64,000 nucleotides of DNA from Eudromia elegans. Taxonomy: Eukaryota > Chordata > Aves > Tinamiformes > Tinamidae. The first letter of the stretch is position 1; each line of letters opens with the position of its first letter. Below are positions 1-13,821 of this stretch, in pieces. Below the pieces are notes generated by a model. It was given only the letters and a program-made list of their open reading frames with translations, did no database searches and was not told the origin of the DNA. Location of the stretch: NCBI GenBank assembly GCA_003342815.1, contig PTEX01000015.1:4185932-4249931 (forward strand), read 5' to 3'. Made by a program: the position numbers and the translations under genes.

Positions 1-58
1 TACCTATATTATGTTAAGAGGCCTCATATTAATTATAGATGTTCATACTTTGCCAATC

Positions 59-79
59 TTTTTTTTTTTTTTTTTTTTT
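59..79. repeat. Poly(T) tract
   Basis: A run of 21 T. No retroposed gene or SINE body is recognised beside it. Confidence 0.9.
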
Positions 80-3000
80 GGCATACGTTTAGCTGCTTCA
101 AAACAAAGGCTTCACATGACTCATAACAATGAACTTCAGGGCAGCTGGATTTTCTTTTTCTTTTTTTTTTTAATTCCTATAGTAAGATTAAGCCAGGAAT
201 AAATTCCTGCCAAAAAAACACAGAATCATGGAGAGAAGTACAGTTCTCAGACATAAGCAGACAATAAGTGGTGACTGGCTGCTGTAGCAGATAGATATTG
301 TTTAACTAAGATTAGCACTGATGCATTAATATAGCAATATAGAGGGCCCACTTTTTAATTTTTTTTAATCATAAAAAAGCACATGTGGAAAGTTAACAGA
401 ATGTGGATTGGCTTGAAAGATATCACTGAAAAAGGGATGAAAAATATGATGGATCTCACTTCTTATCTCATATTTAAGCTTTATAAAGAACCTTAAACTA
501 AACCAGCTATCATAGAATAAGTTTCCAAAAACCATGCAAAGATATTCTTGAGTAAAGCTCATGAATTTTCTTTCATACACATCCCATTCTAGATGTACCC
601 CATGGAAGGCTGAGTTCTCAAAAGAACTGCCTTACAGTCTGTCTGGTCAGGTATGAAATAAAATGTGTGGCATTTTTCCAAGTCAATAACATTAAAACAT
701 GTTTCAACAGGTTCTACAATGAGCTTTAGTGGGAAGATACCATACTTTAGTGGCACAGAATGCTTTTGTTAATTGTGGTTCTCTGGAAAACCAGTAAATG
801 ATGGCGTGATACCAAGCAACTGTAAGTAAAATATAGCAGTCTTTTTTATTTCTTAGTGTCAAAGCACTACAAAACAAGGCAGGATATAATTAAATAAAGC
901 ATTTAAAAAGTGAACAGGATCCATCTCACAAGAGAAAGGACTGAACTAATGCATTGCCAAAGATGCAATTCTACAAACACCCTATGGGCAGAAAAGGTCT
1001 TAGGGTAGTGTTTCAAAAACAGGCAGAGATGAAATGAGTGGGATTTTACAAGAAAGCCAGTTCAACACTGTAGGAACCATTAAAGGAAAAATTAGATTGC
1101 CTGCTGGCTTGCGGTCTGATAGGGAAAGTCCCTCAATAGTGGATGATTTGTAAGCACACATTCTTATTTCAAACAGTAGGTTGCCTGCTCCCTGCTGCTT
1201 GAAGTGAGTTTAATATTCATAGATGCATCTACAAGCTATTTACTCGGGCCAAAGTGATAGGTTTTGTTGTGTAGTGCTCCCGCAGCACGTGATCGGGTGC
1301 TTTGTGCTGTGAACCCTTCTCTCACAACTCACGTATTTCGAGACTCAACCATTAGCAGGCCAGGTTGGTATTTCCACTGAACAGCCTCTGCCCAGAAAAA
1401 AACAGAGCACTGGCAGGGGCTGAGATTGGAGCCTTTTGGGACTCTTCTTTCCAAACCCTACAGATTCTGTGTTGAAATCAATGTTTGGAGAAGCTCTGTG
1501 GCTGACATGGTTTTCTTAAAAAGCCAATGATCAGTTTAGGGGTCTCATGTCATATTTATAAGAGCACGCGTCTTCAAACTGATGGCCCAGCCCTAGACCA
1601 CTGTGAATAAATATATTATGCCCTCGTAAATTCTCTACTTGTCATGATGGAGTATTTGGAGTTTCTTGAGCATCTCCTGCCCCGAATCTTGAAGTGCAGA
1701 AATGCTGTAGAGTTATAAACAGCTGTGCACAATGTTTCTTTTGCCAACTCTCCCCACAAATATAATATCCATTTTGGTTAGCTGTTTATACCAATGTTGA
1801 AACCTTGAGGGTGAAAACTGCTTTGTGCACTTAAGATGGGTTATCTACTTCATCTTCTACTTTTTCACAGAATGTAATCTTCTCCAAAAATTCATTCATA
1901 GCTATTAATTTTTATAATTGCTATGCTATTTGTTACACATATTTATAAAATATTCATCCACGGTGTCTGCTTTGACTGGCCTTGTTAATATTGCATAAAA
2001 ATTACCTGACCAAATTGCTTACGATTTTTATAGGGTCAATTCTCATTCAAAGACAGCAGCTTAGGACAATTGCATGGAAAAGTTGTGATGCGGGGCACTC
2101 TCATTTGTTTTAAAACACAATAGGTGACATTGAACAAATTGTTTAAGTAATCATATAATCTCAAGGAGCTAATTCAATTCTGAGACACTAGAACTGACTA
2201 TTTTAAAGCACTGTTTCCAGTTCTAAGTAGCAAAACTCCTTAATTTGAAGACACACAACACAGCTGAACAGTAATTGAGTGCTGAAGAAGGTCTAGCTGA
2301 ATCTTATTTTAAATAGTTCTTAAAAAAGATGTTCTTTAACACTGTTTATTTGTCTGTTCTTTAACTTTTGAATTTTATGCAGTGCTAACATTTCCTTTTT
2401 CATTATTCTTTCTGGGGATTTTATAAATCATTTTTTCCTTTTTTTTTAATTTCCCTCTCCTCTGTCTTTGCTTTGTAGAATGACACACAAACGCACTTTG
2501 TTGCATCTATCAACTACTTAAACAAGTGCACTTTCTTCTATTGTGAAGGAACACATGCAGAGCACTCAAACACTCATATTCCTCATGTTGATCTAGCTGG
2601 CCTGACAGGAAGGGTTGGTCTTTTGCACCTCCAAGTTTCAGTCATAGGAATTTAGAAAAGCAATTGCAGTTGTGAAACTCACCACTCCCCATGACCATCG
2701 GTTCTCCAAAAGCGCTGGAGAAGACAGCCTACCTGGAATTCACAGAGCGGGGATCCCTAGTCTGGAATTCATACACTATTACGACTGTAGAGGTTTGCTT
2801 TCTAGATTACACACACCATAAAACGTCTCTCACTCATTCCTACAATGCAAGAAGAAATGTTTCCCTCTAACCTAAGCATTTGTTTCAGTAATATATGCAT
2901 TCCTTTCTTAGATTGCATATAGTCTGCGTCTCTCCCTGACTCAGGTCTCTTACAGGCCATTTGTGGCAGAGTAATATGATTCGGGGCTGTCACACAAGGC

Positions 3001-3590
3001 TGAGCAGCAACCTGCATACATAAATACTTGCAGCATTCATTATTGATAAGGCCGGGGGAAGCGTTAGATAATGTGTTGCTTAATGTATTTGTTGGAGGTG
3101 ATTTCAGATGGATGATGACTTCAGATGGGTGAAGGATTGCCTAGCACTCAGAAAAAACAACACAAAATTTTCTGTTTACTTTTGTGCGTGCACAAAAGTC
3201 ACAGTGAGTCAGCTGCGAAATAAACTGTTGACACAGCAGCTCTTCAGCCCAGCTTTTCTGTCATCCAGAAGATGTAATCTTTGTAGACATCCAAGAGAAC
3301 TGAAAATAGTTCCTCAGTGGAATCTGAGCAGCTTAGCTATATTTTAATATTTTTTGAATACAATTTAAGACTAAGACTAAAAACTTAATGGCCCGACTTC
3401 TCTCTTGTTATGTATTAAAAAAAATAGACAGTAGACACTTCCAGTAGACACTTTAGTCTCTGCTTTCTCACCTACCCCTTCCAAGAAAATAAAATTGCAT
3501 GGAAAAGCTATGGAGCCTGAATTGCATCTTTGAAAGGCCAGTCGTTCTAATGAAATCAATTAAATCAAGGTCAGGCCCCAAACGAAGGCA
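80..3590. other. Intergenic, no gene recognised
   Basis: AT-rich unique sequence with a few scattered short open frames that show no family resemblance. A polypyrimidine-AG tract near 2430-2479 looks like a splice acceptor but has no supporting frame. A small 17-base tandem pair (TTCAGATGGATGATGAC and a variant) lies at about 3103-3135. Confidence 0.6.
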
Positions 3591-3625
3591 AGGGTAATAA
3601 TATTCACGAAATAGACAGTATTTCC

Positions 3626-3662
3626 TAATTGTCATAATTTAATTGTCATAGCTGGGACAATT
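3626..3662. promoter_or_regulatory. Cluster of TAATTGTC motifs (candidate enhancer core)
   Basis: TAATTGTCA occurs at 3626-3634 and 3640-3648, with an inverted copy (GGACAATTA) at about 3654-3662. TAATT is a homeodomain core and TGTCA is a MEIS/TGIF half site, so each unit could be a composite site. A palindrome GTGATGCATCAC follows at 3757-3768. Function is inferred only from motif content. Confidence 0.3.
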
Positions 3663-3770
3663 ATAGATGATTTATTCTGCCTCATAGATTTAGTCATGAA
3701 TCACACTGAATGGAGGAAAGTCTTACAGAATTAAATAAACATTAAGGTGGCACTTAGTGATGCATCACAA

Positions 3771-5439
3771 AATACCTACAGGTTGAGTTAAGGTGATCCG
3801 CTCCTTTCGATGCTTCGGCACAGAACGGCTGCTCCCTCGGCAGCGGTGCTCTGGAGAAAAGGCCTTGCTGCACACACTGCTCTGGGCAATGAGGAGAACA
3901 CTCTTTTTCAAGAGCCTCTGTTAAAATTGCATAGGAGGAACAACTATTAAATCAGACAGAGCAGCAAATTAACACAGATACATTGCTCCTGGTACCTAAA
4001 ACAAGCTACCTCTGTGCTTTGCACTGCTTCAGAGACTTTGAAATAACACTGCAGAGCAGGGCAGCTGATGATACCTGTCTGTGTGGCGTCTTCTGAGCAT
4101 CAGAACCAGTTCCAGACTCTTCAGCTAAGACAGGAGCTGGCGCATGGGATGCGCTGGGGAGAAGGAAGGAGCCTGGGCTCTAGGCTATGAGAAACGGGTG
4201 GGTAAGTGGTTTGTCAGATAGGATGTTCATTTCTGGCCACATCCGTGCCAGACGTGTTATGTCCTTAGACAGAAAACCAATAGCTAAATTCCAGATTCTC
4301 TAGAGAAGCTCTGCGCTCTTTCCTGGTCCTGACCTATTTCAGCCCTCTCAGGCCTTCTGCAAGATGTTTTACATGACAAGCTCAGACAATATATATATTT
4401 TTCCTGGAATGGCTCCCATTTCACTTATCATTTTTAATGTTATTGTCCTTGTTACTAAGTAACATAAAGTTGCCATACACACCCCTCCCTTTAAATGCTA
4501 TTCCTGTGTTATACTTCATATTTTAATGTACCCAGTCAATTCATTTGGGTGCAGATCAGAGAAACAGCATGTTTTATTGGCTGAAATACTGCAAAGCTTT
4601 AACTCCAACAAGATGTAGCTTCATTCGCTGTGCAGGGCTCACAAATAGTCAGTGTGCTGTTTCGACTTCCATGCTGAGCAAGGAGAAGATTATTACAGTA
4701 ATAACATGCAGTTCAGAGATTTAAAACGTATTATAAACTCGCTCACTTTCCCAGAGGACAAGAACTTTCTAAAGAGATGTGGCCAGATGAAGTCTCAGCT
4801 GGTAGAAAGACACGCAGCCTTTTTACATTTGCGTCAGCCTGCCCTTTCACTGAGCCAGACCGAGAGTCCCAAATTTATGACGCTTCCTTTAGGTTAGCAC
4901 AGCTCAGCTTTGAGTCGTGGGCCAACTCGTTATCATTACGCATTTATTGCTGCAGCGCTATCAGCTTCCTCTGCACTGCACCAGAGCTGCTCTCAAACGG
5001 AGTCATGTAATTCCCACAGAGGCATCTGCAGGGGCATGCGTAAACTTGGAGAACCTCTTGCATACTTGTCCCTTTGTGTCTTTCCTCAAGCAATGCAGAG
5101 GTAACGCCAGGAGTATCTAACACGTGGAGATGTACGCTGTTGTATCCTCATAGCAGCACCCCCTTGCTCGGGCCTGTCTCTGGCAGGCTGGGGTAATTAG
5201 TACTTCACATGGCTGGTAATTAAAGCCAGATCTCATAGACCTAAACACTTTTTTGGGGAAAAAAAAAAAAAAAAAGATTAATGATAGGCTCTCTGGTTTT
5301 GTGTCTCACAAGGGTGGGGAAACTGTAAAGAGAAGGAGGAATGTGGAGGAAAGAGCCGCTCTGCGCAGTAGAAGTGGAGAAAATGGCAAAAGGCAGACTT
5401 CTGGGGAATGAAAATAGACGACTTCGGCAGCTTTCCAGA
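3771..5439. other. Intergenic, moderately GC-richer, no gene recognised
   Basis: G+C is somewhat higher than in the flanks, and several short overlapping frames cluster at 4650-5120, which base composition explains. A poly(A) tract of 17 A lies at 5259-5275. No domain or family is recognised. Confidence 0.5.
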
Positions 5440-5680
5440 TCGTCCTTTTCTCCCTTTCGGGGTGAAATTTGCCCACAGGAGAATTTCCCTCAGCCTTCAC
5501 GTTGAGTACCCCAGGAAGGAGTGTGACCCTTTGCTTCCCAGCGTGGAGCGCAAGGAGAGGAGTGCGGCGGGGGCAGCCCCCTGGTAGGGCTGCGCGGGGC
5601 TCAGCCGTGACTGATGAGCTGCGAGTGAGCCCGCATCCCAGGCACGCTCAGGGCAAGGGCCGCTGACCAACGCCGTCTGC
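5440..5680. promoter_or_regulatory. Small CpG-rich patch in intergenic DNA
   Basis: About 240 bp with clearly more G+C and CpG than its surroundings (GCG-rich from about 5545 to 5670). It is too small for a full CpG island but could be a distal promoter, for example of a non-coding RNA, or an enhancer. Open frames on both strands here are explained by base composition. Confidence 0.3.
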
Positions 5681-8600
5681 GTATTTATGGTTTTATTGTA
5701 GAATCTCAAAGAAAGACTGGAAAAGCCTGTCTTCAGCATGCTTTAGCTCTTGATTTTTTTAATAAATATGTGGGGCTTTCTAATAAGTAAATAAACTCTT
5801 GTGGCTGCATTCCCCCACCCGCCTTGAAAGACACAGTGGCAAGCAAAGTTTTGAATCAAACTATCTGACACAAAATGGGAAAACTCTGATTTCCTTTTCC
5901 AAGTGTACAGCAACATCAGCTCTCTTAATCCCAGCTGAGTTATTTCTAGTTTATAGTTGTGTAACTGACCTTGGATTCTAACACAAAGTGTATTTATATA
6001 TATCCCCCCACCCAAGAACTGAGTATAAATGCTCGAGTGCAGGATCACTGTTTCCTTTCAGCTTCTGCTGTTTTTATTTACAAATATTTACTGTTAACAC
6101 CAAAGGGCCACAAATCTAACTAGGATCTCATTTGCCTTTGGAAAAAAATTACAGAAGTCTATTGTCCAATACAGAATTCACACTAACCTGAGAAGACACA
6201 TGCAGTGTATTGTGAAAGAAGTAAACAGAGGGTGGGGAAAGAAGACACACAGGGAAAAGCAAAACAAAACAAAATCAAAATCCTTTTAAAGCAAAGTGAT
6301 CCCAATAATTCGCAGTCAAGGGTCGTGTCACTTCTACATCTTGATTAGGAGCCCTGGTGTAAATAGGTGCACAGACGAGCAAAAAAGAAAAACCCTCAAA
6401 TAAGTGTCTCAGACAGTAAAATTGGATGGAAAGAAAACTGCACAACACTACTGTTTCCATGTACCTAGCTAACCAGCAAGCTAAGCAGACATTTCTAGCT
6501 CAAGAAAAAATCTGCACAATCCTTAAGAAAAAAAATAGTATGAACTTAGTTCATGAATATGAACTAAGATAGGCAATCCTGGGATTTTTTTTTTGTTTGC
6601 TTTTAGTTTACTTCTACTCTAGGCCATACCTGTTCTGTATGGAGTATTTTAAGAATAGTTCCACAATGACAGAGCTCATTTTCAAATATTATGGAAGTTG
6701 TCCCCTCAGGTTCTCTGGTTACATAGGAACTTCTTCTACCTATATGAAAACAAATTAAAATTACAGAACTGGATCCCAGCCACAGGAATCTGTTCCATGC
6801 TTCTTCCCTGTAATGTGACTCAGTTTGGTACTGGCCTGTTACTGTCTGAGGAAATATATGTTACCACTGAGATTCTGTAAAACTCCAGTATTTTTTGGCA
6901 CTTTAAGAGTCTGGTTTGCAAATATTTAACTTGGGTTTATTGACTCGTTGATTTCTAAGGTGGTCTAGGTGGATTAGGCTTTGCATAGTGGACTATATAT
7001 AACGACTTTTTAGCCATGTTTTTTTCCTAGTTTCACACTTTTCTACTGAGGATCTCAGAAAATAAAACAAAGTAAAAGTAATAAGCCAGAAAGAGCTTAT
7101 CTTCTTTAAATGTTTCCCCAGAAGTCGCTCTGAGAGCATTTTATAACAGTACCAGTGCTTCCATTTGACATTTATTTGTCTCATATTCTTCAAATCACAA
7201 TGTAAGTTTAGGCACATTTGCATACCTTAGATATTCTTGGAATGACAGAAAAGACAAGTTTTTCTCCTGTACATGTGCAGGCAGACCAACAGGGGAGAAA
7301 ACCCATGCAGGCATCTTCTTGCACTCATTGAGGAAGACCTGATACACTCACCGAAAATGTAAAGGTTTGCCTGGAAGGAACGCTCATGTGGTTTGTTCCA
7401 TTTAAAATAAAGTAGATGCAAAAAAAACCCTGGATAAATTTTGAAGCAAGCTTTGGACATAAGAGCTTCTGAAAAGTAGGTCCTGATATACAGAGAGATT
7501 ATTAGTAACGATTTGAGATGCTGGACCTAAGTGCTTCAAGATTTTACAAAGTAAGGATAGGCCTAGATTTTCTATCACCTACTTTTTTTGTTTACCCCTT
7601 CCTTAGGTTTTCCATGCAGTTGGCTGTTGCGATGGACTGTGGAGTTTCCAAAGGGAAACGATTACTGCCATAGGCTGGAATTATTGAGAAATATACAACG
7701 TTCAGAATTACAAATGCCTTCAGAGAGTTGGTTGATAAGAGTCTAATTAACATTTTAAAGGGCTGTGGGTTCAGTCCTCCTCCCATTCCCTGGGGTGACT
7801 GTACTTTTTCTGAAGGAATTTGACATATATGTCTGGGACAGGAAGAGCCATTAGAACAGCCTTTATACTCAAGAAAACAGCGTGGGAAAAGTTCAAAGGC
7901 ACATTTGGCCTATGTATCACATGAGAAAGAACTTAAAACACAAAGATGAATACAGCAACTAACAGAAAAAAATACATAAATACAAGGTTTCAGTGTCAAG
8001 AGAGCTGAGGCAAGAATAAATCTATTCTGTATCTTATGCTTGAGCATATTTGATTGCTCATATGCAAGTAAATAACTGTTTCACAAAAATGATAGCTGTC
8101 TTGACCAAACAAAGCTGAACACTAAGGTTTACTATGTAAAATATCTGTCATCTAGAACACACTTAGTATGAGAATTATACTCTGATAGGATTGTCATAGT
8201 TTCTTTCCTCACTTACTATTTCCCCCTGCCACACACTTTCCAGTAGTGTCCCATATTTTTGTACATTTTAATTCTCAGTGTCACTGGGGCTTGAGGGTTG
8301 CTATTGAGGAACTAAGCAGTGATAGGGATGAAAATGAGTGAAATATGCGCCAACAGGCTAGCTGCAGACTAAGCAACAGTGACCTTTTTTTTTTCTAAAA
8401 TATTCAATTCAGATTCTGCTAATGATCAAAAAAACCCAAAAAAGAAATCAGGAATAAATTATTATAAGGATCAAATCTGGACCTCATTTTTCAAATCTGA
8501 CACTCATCAAGACATTTATCTGACTAAAGACTGAGTTCAAAACTAAGATGTTAGATTTTAGCTCTGAACTTTTTTTTTGGAAGTGTGTGAGTGCTGTATA

Positions 8601-10905
8601 AGATAGGACCTACATTTTTCAAGTTAAACAAACATAACGAAGAGATACAAGTTACATTCTAAAAGTCTAAGCTTTCTTCATGCTTTGTAAATGTTAGGAG
8701 GATAAAGTGGATTTGGGAGCTTTTAATCACTTTTGTTACAAGCTTGTCTCTTCAAGGGGCTTCCAGAGCAAAGCAAGCCACAGCCTGATTGATCGTTTTG
8801 AAAGGGATGCTGTCAGCCACACATGCACTCAAAGCAAAATCTCTTATATTTCCTGTGATAAAATTAATCCAAGTTAGGTTCACAAGGTGAATATTAAAAA
8901 AAAAAGAAAAAAAAAAATCAAGACAGGGAGAATCTTTTATTTCGTACTCCTAGGCTTAACATGCAAGGTGTTTCTTCCTTTTACTATATTGGAATTCGTC
9001 TCCATGCAGATAAATAAGTTAAACCCCCATACTTTTAAGTGAAATCAACATCACCTCTATGTAGAAATTTTTATTTGTGGTATATACTGCTACACTCCGT
9101 CTTTAAAACAGTAATAACAAGGATGAAATTGTCAGTACTCTAAACACTGCAGACAAGCTTTGCTAAGCTGCAATGCCCAGGCTACTGATAAAACAAATTA
9201 GCATCGGAGTAAGAATAGGACAAGATAGTGCTATGACAGAAATAATATAAGGAATAATAAGAACCCAGGTGTACATAATTAAGATTGTAATTTAAGCAAA
9301 GGGTTCTAGTGACATCATTTATCAATGTCACTGCAAACTCTCAATGGAATTACAGCTCTGTATGTAGAATTCAGATATATGTGATTTGTTAGAATACATG
9401 AAGAATGTTTCTATTAAAAGTAGACAGACAATATGTTAACCTCAAGTAGTGGTGGTGACAGGATGAGATACAAAGAGAATTTGCTTTTTTTCCTATTCTA
9501 GCAAAAGAAGAAGGATTAAACATTTAGAATATTTCTACAAAACTTGGACGTTTACTTAAAATACTGGTGAGGGAATCTTTTTCTCAGGTTTTTATCCTTC
9601 AAAAGAAGTAGAGCTCAAGCTTCTGTTCTGCTTGTGTGAGTGAGCATAGAAATAAAACGAATATCTCCTGCAAAAGTGAACAAAGAAACATCCAAAATTA
9701 TTGATTTTCCCATTTTATTGTATAGTACAATACCACAATGTAATAAATTTGGGGAAATTATTTCCCTAATGAGAATGGTATAAAACATTTTCAATTAAAT
9801 ATTAAGTAATGTTTGTATTATATTATTAGTTTCAAATGAACTCATTGTTAGGAAGGAAAAAAAGAAAGAGTGTTAATGCTTTTAATTGCTTGTATTGACA
9901 GAGAGTAGTCATTAAACAAAAAAAAGAGTGATTTCACAAAGAGTATTGTTGTAAGTAGAATATTTTTACTCTTTATGAAGATACATATGAAACAGGCTCC
10001 CCACAAACTGTAAAGCTTAAGAGTCTTAATTGAACCTAGGAGACTAATTCATGTAAAACCAAATCCTTAAAGATAATTAGATTTCTAAATATTAGATTCA
10101 GTCCCAAACCACCATCACTTAGTCACCTACTGGACTTCTCAGCCTCAAATGGATGCCCATTCTCCTTCTATAATGGAGTAACTTTTCCAGGACCCTATTT
10201 ACAGGACTTTTCAATAGACATGTCACAAACATCCAATATTCATGTATACCTTTATTTAACTTTGCCTAAGAATCCCACTTGCCCCTAACTGTTTCTAAAG
10301 CTTGCCGTCCCTGTCAATGACTTATTTTCCTTGTCTCTCCCTTAACTACAAGCCCAACTGAGATCCAGCTTCTGAGCTTCAATGAAATCTGATGTTCTTC
10401 TCAACCATCACTGGGCAGATTCCCAAGAGCTTGCTGCTGACATGGGTACAGTTTGTGTGTTGTGAAAGAGAATGACTGACACTTTTCACCTGGAGCTAAC
10501 TCCATAAGGACAGCCTAGGGTAGCTCTTGACCAAGGTTAGCAGAAAACACGGCCATTCTAACACTCCCACCTGTAAGGGATTTGAGTGTATTTCAGTCCA
10601 TTTCAGAATAGTCTTGAAATGCTAGCCAAAATGTTAAATATATTTACATTCCCTAATATTTATACGAGCAAGCTTTAGGTAAGAGTAAAAGCTTTCTATT
10701 ACAGTGATTTAATTCAGGTTTGTAAATTTCTGTTTCTGATAAGGCAAATCTACAACTAGTTTCTTCTATGGGTCTTTTTCAGTCTTTGATGGTTATGGTT
10801 GTTGGAAGGGGAATGGTATCCTTGAAAACAGCAAACCAGCTCATGTAAGCTTCCTCTTTTCCTTCCCTTATCTTTTCTTCATGAAGATAAGGATATGGCA
10901 TCACC

Positions 10906-10930
10906 TTTTTTTTTTTTTTTTTTTTTTTTT
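10906..10930. repeat. Poly(T) tract
   Basis: A run of 25 T, the longest uninterrupted mononucleotide tract in the window. It could be the tail of a minus-strand retrocopy, but I recognise no body to its right. Confidence 0.9.
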
Positions 10931-13782
10931 AAATTCAGTGGAGGGAAGATCAGGTATTTTGTAAGGTATTGGTCTCTTGCTCCTGAAGTTTCTAATCTTT
11001 TTGATTCTCTTCTGCCTCACTTGTAATTCATCCTTTCTCTGTCTACAAGACATCTGTTTCTATGCCCAAATATTTTTTATGATATCTGAACTCTCCTTTT
11101 TCCTAGAAGGCAACTATATATTTACAATATCTTTCAGAATATGTTTCTCACTTAGCTTCCATAGCTGTGTGTGTCCTAATGGAGAAATACGGAATCCATT
11201 TTTCCAAATGTCTCCATTCTGGTTTGGAAGTTGGCTAGGATTTAATGATCTTTTCAACAATTGCTGGATGATAAATATTTCCAGATCTGAGCTCTGTTTT
11301 CAACAGCAGAACAATATATATGTAGAGCTAAATAATGAAGAACAACATTTTTTGTTTTACAAAACAAGACTCTCACCTTGTGCATATGCATTATGAGGCA
11401 GTGCTTAACTGAATGGTTGCATAATATGTTGTTCCACAGCATATAATATGAAATATTCATTAGGTCAGAGAAAGATTCAGAATGCCTGGTAGTTAAGTCA
11501 CTCACCAGGGAAATCCAACTCCTACTCCTTACTCCAAGTGAATATTTAAGCAGTGTATACAGCATGGCTTTAAAAGCAACTAAAAATGTAGCCCCAAAAC
11601 ATACTATGTTTATACAGCTAGTACAGCATCCCGAAAGACAGTCAGCTGCTTGGAGTGAGGTATGGGCAAATATAGTTAAAACAAAGATCACCTCCATCCC
11701 TTCATGTAGCTGAAGTAGTCAGATGCTTTAACTGCAAGCTGGACAGGTTTAATGGAGCTAAAACCTTCTTCTGTTTCTTTTGGGTGCTTGTTTTGGTTTG
11801 GTTATTTGGTTTTTCAGGAAGTGATTGACTTGTCCTAGGTGCCTCATTCAAGAGAGAGCTTCCAGATGGGACCCCAGAATATAAGGAATCACTTTATTCA
11901 ATTATCTAAATTTTCACTAAGTCCCTGTGAGGATGCAGCACAGGTAACTCACATTTGTCATTAGCTAATGGGGAGAAACTCACTCTTAGTTTCTTTAAAT
12001 CAACTATAAGCATCATTCTTTCCTGGTACTTTGCTTTGTGAAACTGGCAGTGGTACTAGGGTACCAAAAGTGTTGCAATAGTCTGTATTTCAGCACATAA
12101 ATTAGCATCTTCAGGAAAGACATTTTGGTGAAGTACTGCCCTTGGATCATTTTAACTGACCTAATGATAGGTGCATCTGTCAGAAATAGGAGACGACTTT
12201 TTGAAGTAATAAAGAACAGAAGTTTAGAAGGCATAAAATTGACAGTAAAGGGATATATATGTTGTAAAATTAATTAAAAAATCATTTACACCTCAGAGCA
12301 CATTTGGATCTATCAAAAGTTATGTACATATTTTACCATTTTTTGGCAAAGAGTAATAATTTTTTTAAAAGCTTTCTGATTTTTGCAGGGCATCTGCAAA
12401 ATTTATTCTCTTAGATTTATTTATTCTCATATTTATTCAGAGGGGGAAAAGTATATTGGGTGAAAAAAAAACCCACACTCTGGGGAGACAGAACCAATCA
12501 GAAAAAATACACATGCACAAAATCATAAAAGAAGCAAATATGGCGCCAAATATCACTGATAGACAAGGAATACATTAATTCAGTATTGCAAATTACTTTT
12601 GCTTAAGGCAGATGTACTTGGTATACCCTCTTAATTATTGCTCTTCTTATCAGTTTGCAACTCAAATCACATTCTCTCAGTAGCAATTAGGGAATGATAT
12701 GATAATATGAAATCCTACGAATAAGAAAGATATTGAATCAAAAAGCTAGAGTTTTCCTCCTTTTTTTAAAATTTTTTTATTTTTTTTATTTTGAATTGTA
12801 ACAACATCTTGTCCACTACTCATCAAACAAACCAATTCTGCACTTCAGAAGATGGGGAAAATTTTGGCCAGCAAAAACTTTCCCATTTATGACTCTTTTA
12901 GATGCACCATCTTGAGACTGGCCACTCAGTCTATTTTTGAGTATAGAGAAGACAGGAGAATGGTCCTGTAGCTCACTGGTCACACAGAGGGTTCAACTTC
13001 TCTACTCCTTTTCATCCACAGAGTGTTTTCTCTTGAAGAGTTTATACACTTGAAGAGTTTATGTATTTGTGTGTATGCATCTATATTTCTATAGGCAATA
13101 ATACCTATATCTCTATAGGAGATAACACTCTCTCTTTACTTGCTCATTGATACTATTTTTGATGAGAAGGAGAAGCGTTCTCACAGCAGAGAAGGTAGGT
13201 AACAGGGAAGCTTATCAAGGGAAGCTACTTACGAGTGTCCAAAGGATCAGAGGTGCTCTAACATGTGTCAGTCATAGCAGCAGGACTTCGTTTGTTGGCT
13301 TGAGAAGTGATGTCTCCTTTCATTTCCCAGGGGCCAGGACACTAACCCACTCTTTCCTCCAGCACTGTCTGCCATACACTCATGAGCTAACATCTTATTA
13401 AGTAGATTTCTATCTAGTTCTACCTTTTAATGAAAAGTCTAGATTGTTTTGGTGGATCAAACCAATGGATACTAAGGTTGTAAAAGAGCAGGGCATTATG
13501 AGAATGGATTGATATATGTGGACTGGCTAAAGTTTAAGGTCAAATGAAAGTAGCCACCTTATTAAACTTTTATTTTGTGCAAGAATTCGTGAGAGGATAA
13601 AAGCCTGCTGCCTTCCCATCTATTTGTCCAGTAAGCTTGGGATACTGCCAACAAATGAAAAATAGTGAGTCTTTCTCCTTCATCAGTACTACATTAAGTT
13701 AGCTTGGAGGGAGACTACATTAAATGTGCACTAAACCTGTTAGTATTGTGAAAATCGGTTAAGAGGACTGCAATATTCAAAA

Positions 13783-13821
13783 AGATTAATTATAGATTAA
13801 CAGATTAATTACAGATTTAAC
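13783..13821 (+). repeat. Two-copy tandem repeat, about 20 bp unit
   Basis: AGATTAATTATAGATTAAC is followed directly by AGATTAATTACAGATTTAAC. It is AT-rich with TAATT cores. Confidence 0.85.

Noticed and set aside
10977..11697. Opposed 139- and 147-codon frames near 11 kb
   Set aside because: Composition is that of translated AT-rich DNA (F, L, I, C, S-rich); the frames overlap on opposite strands, and no family or splice context is seen.
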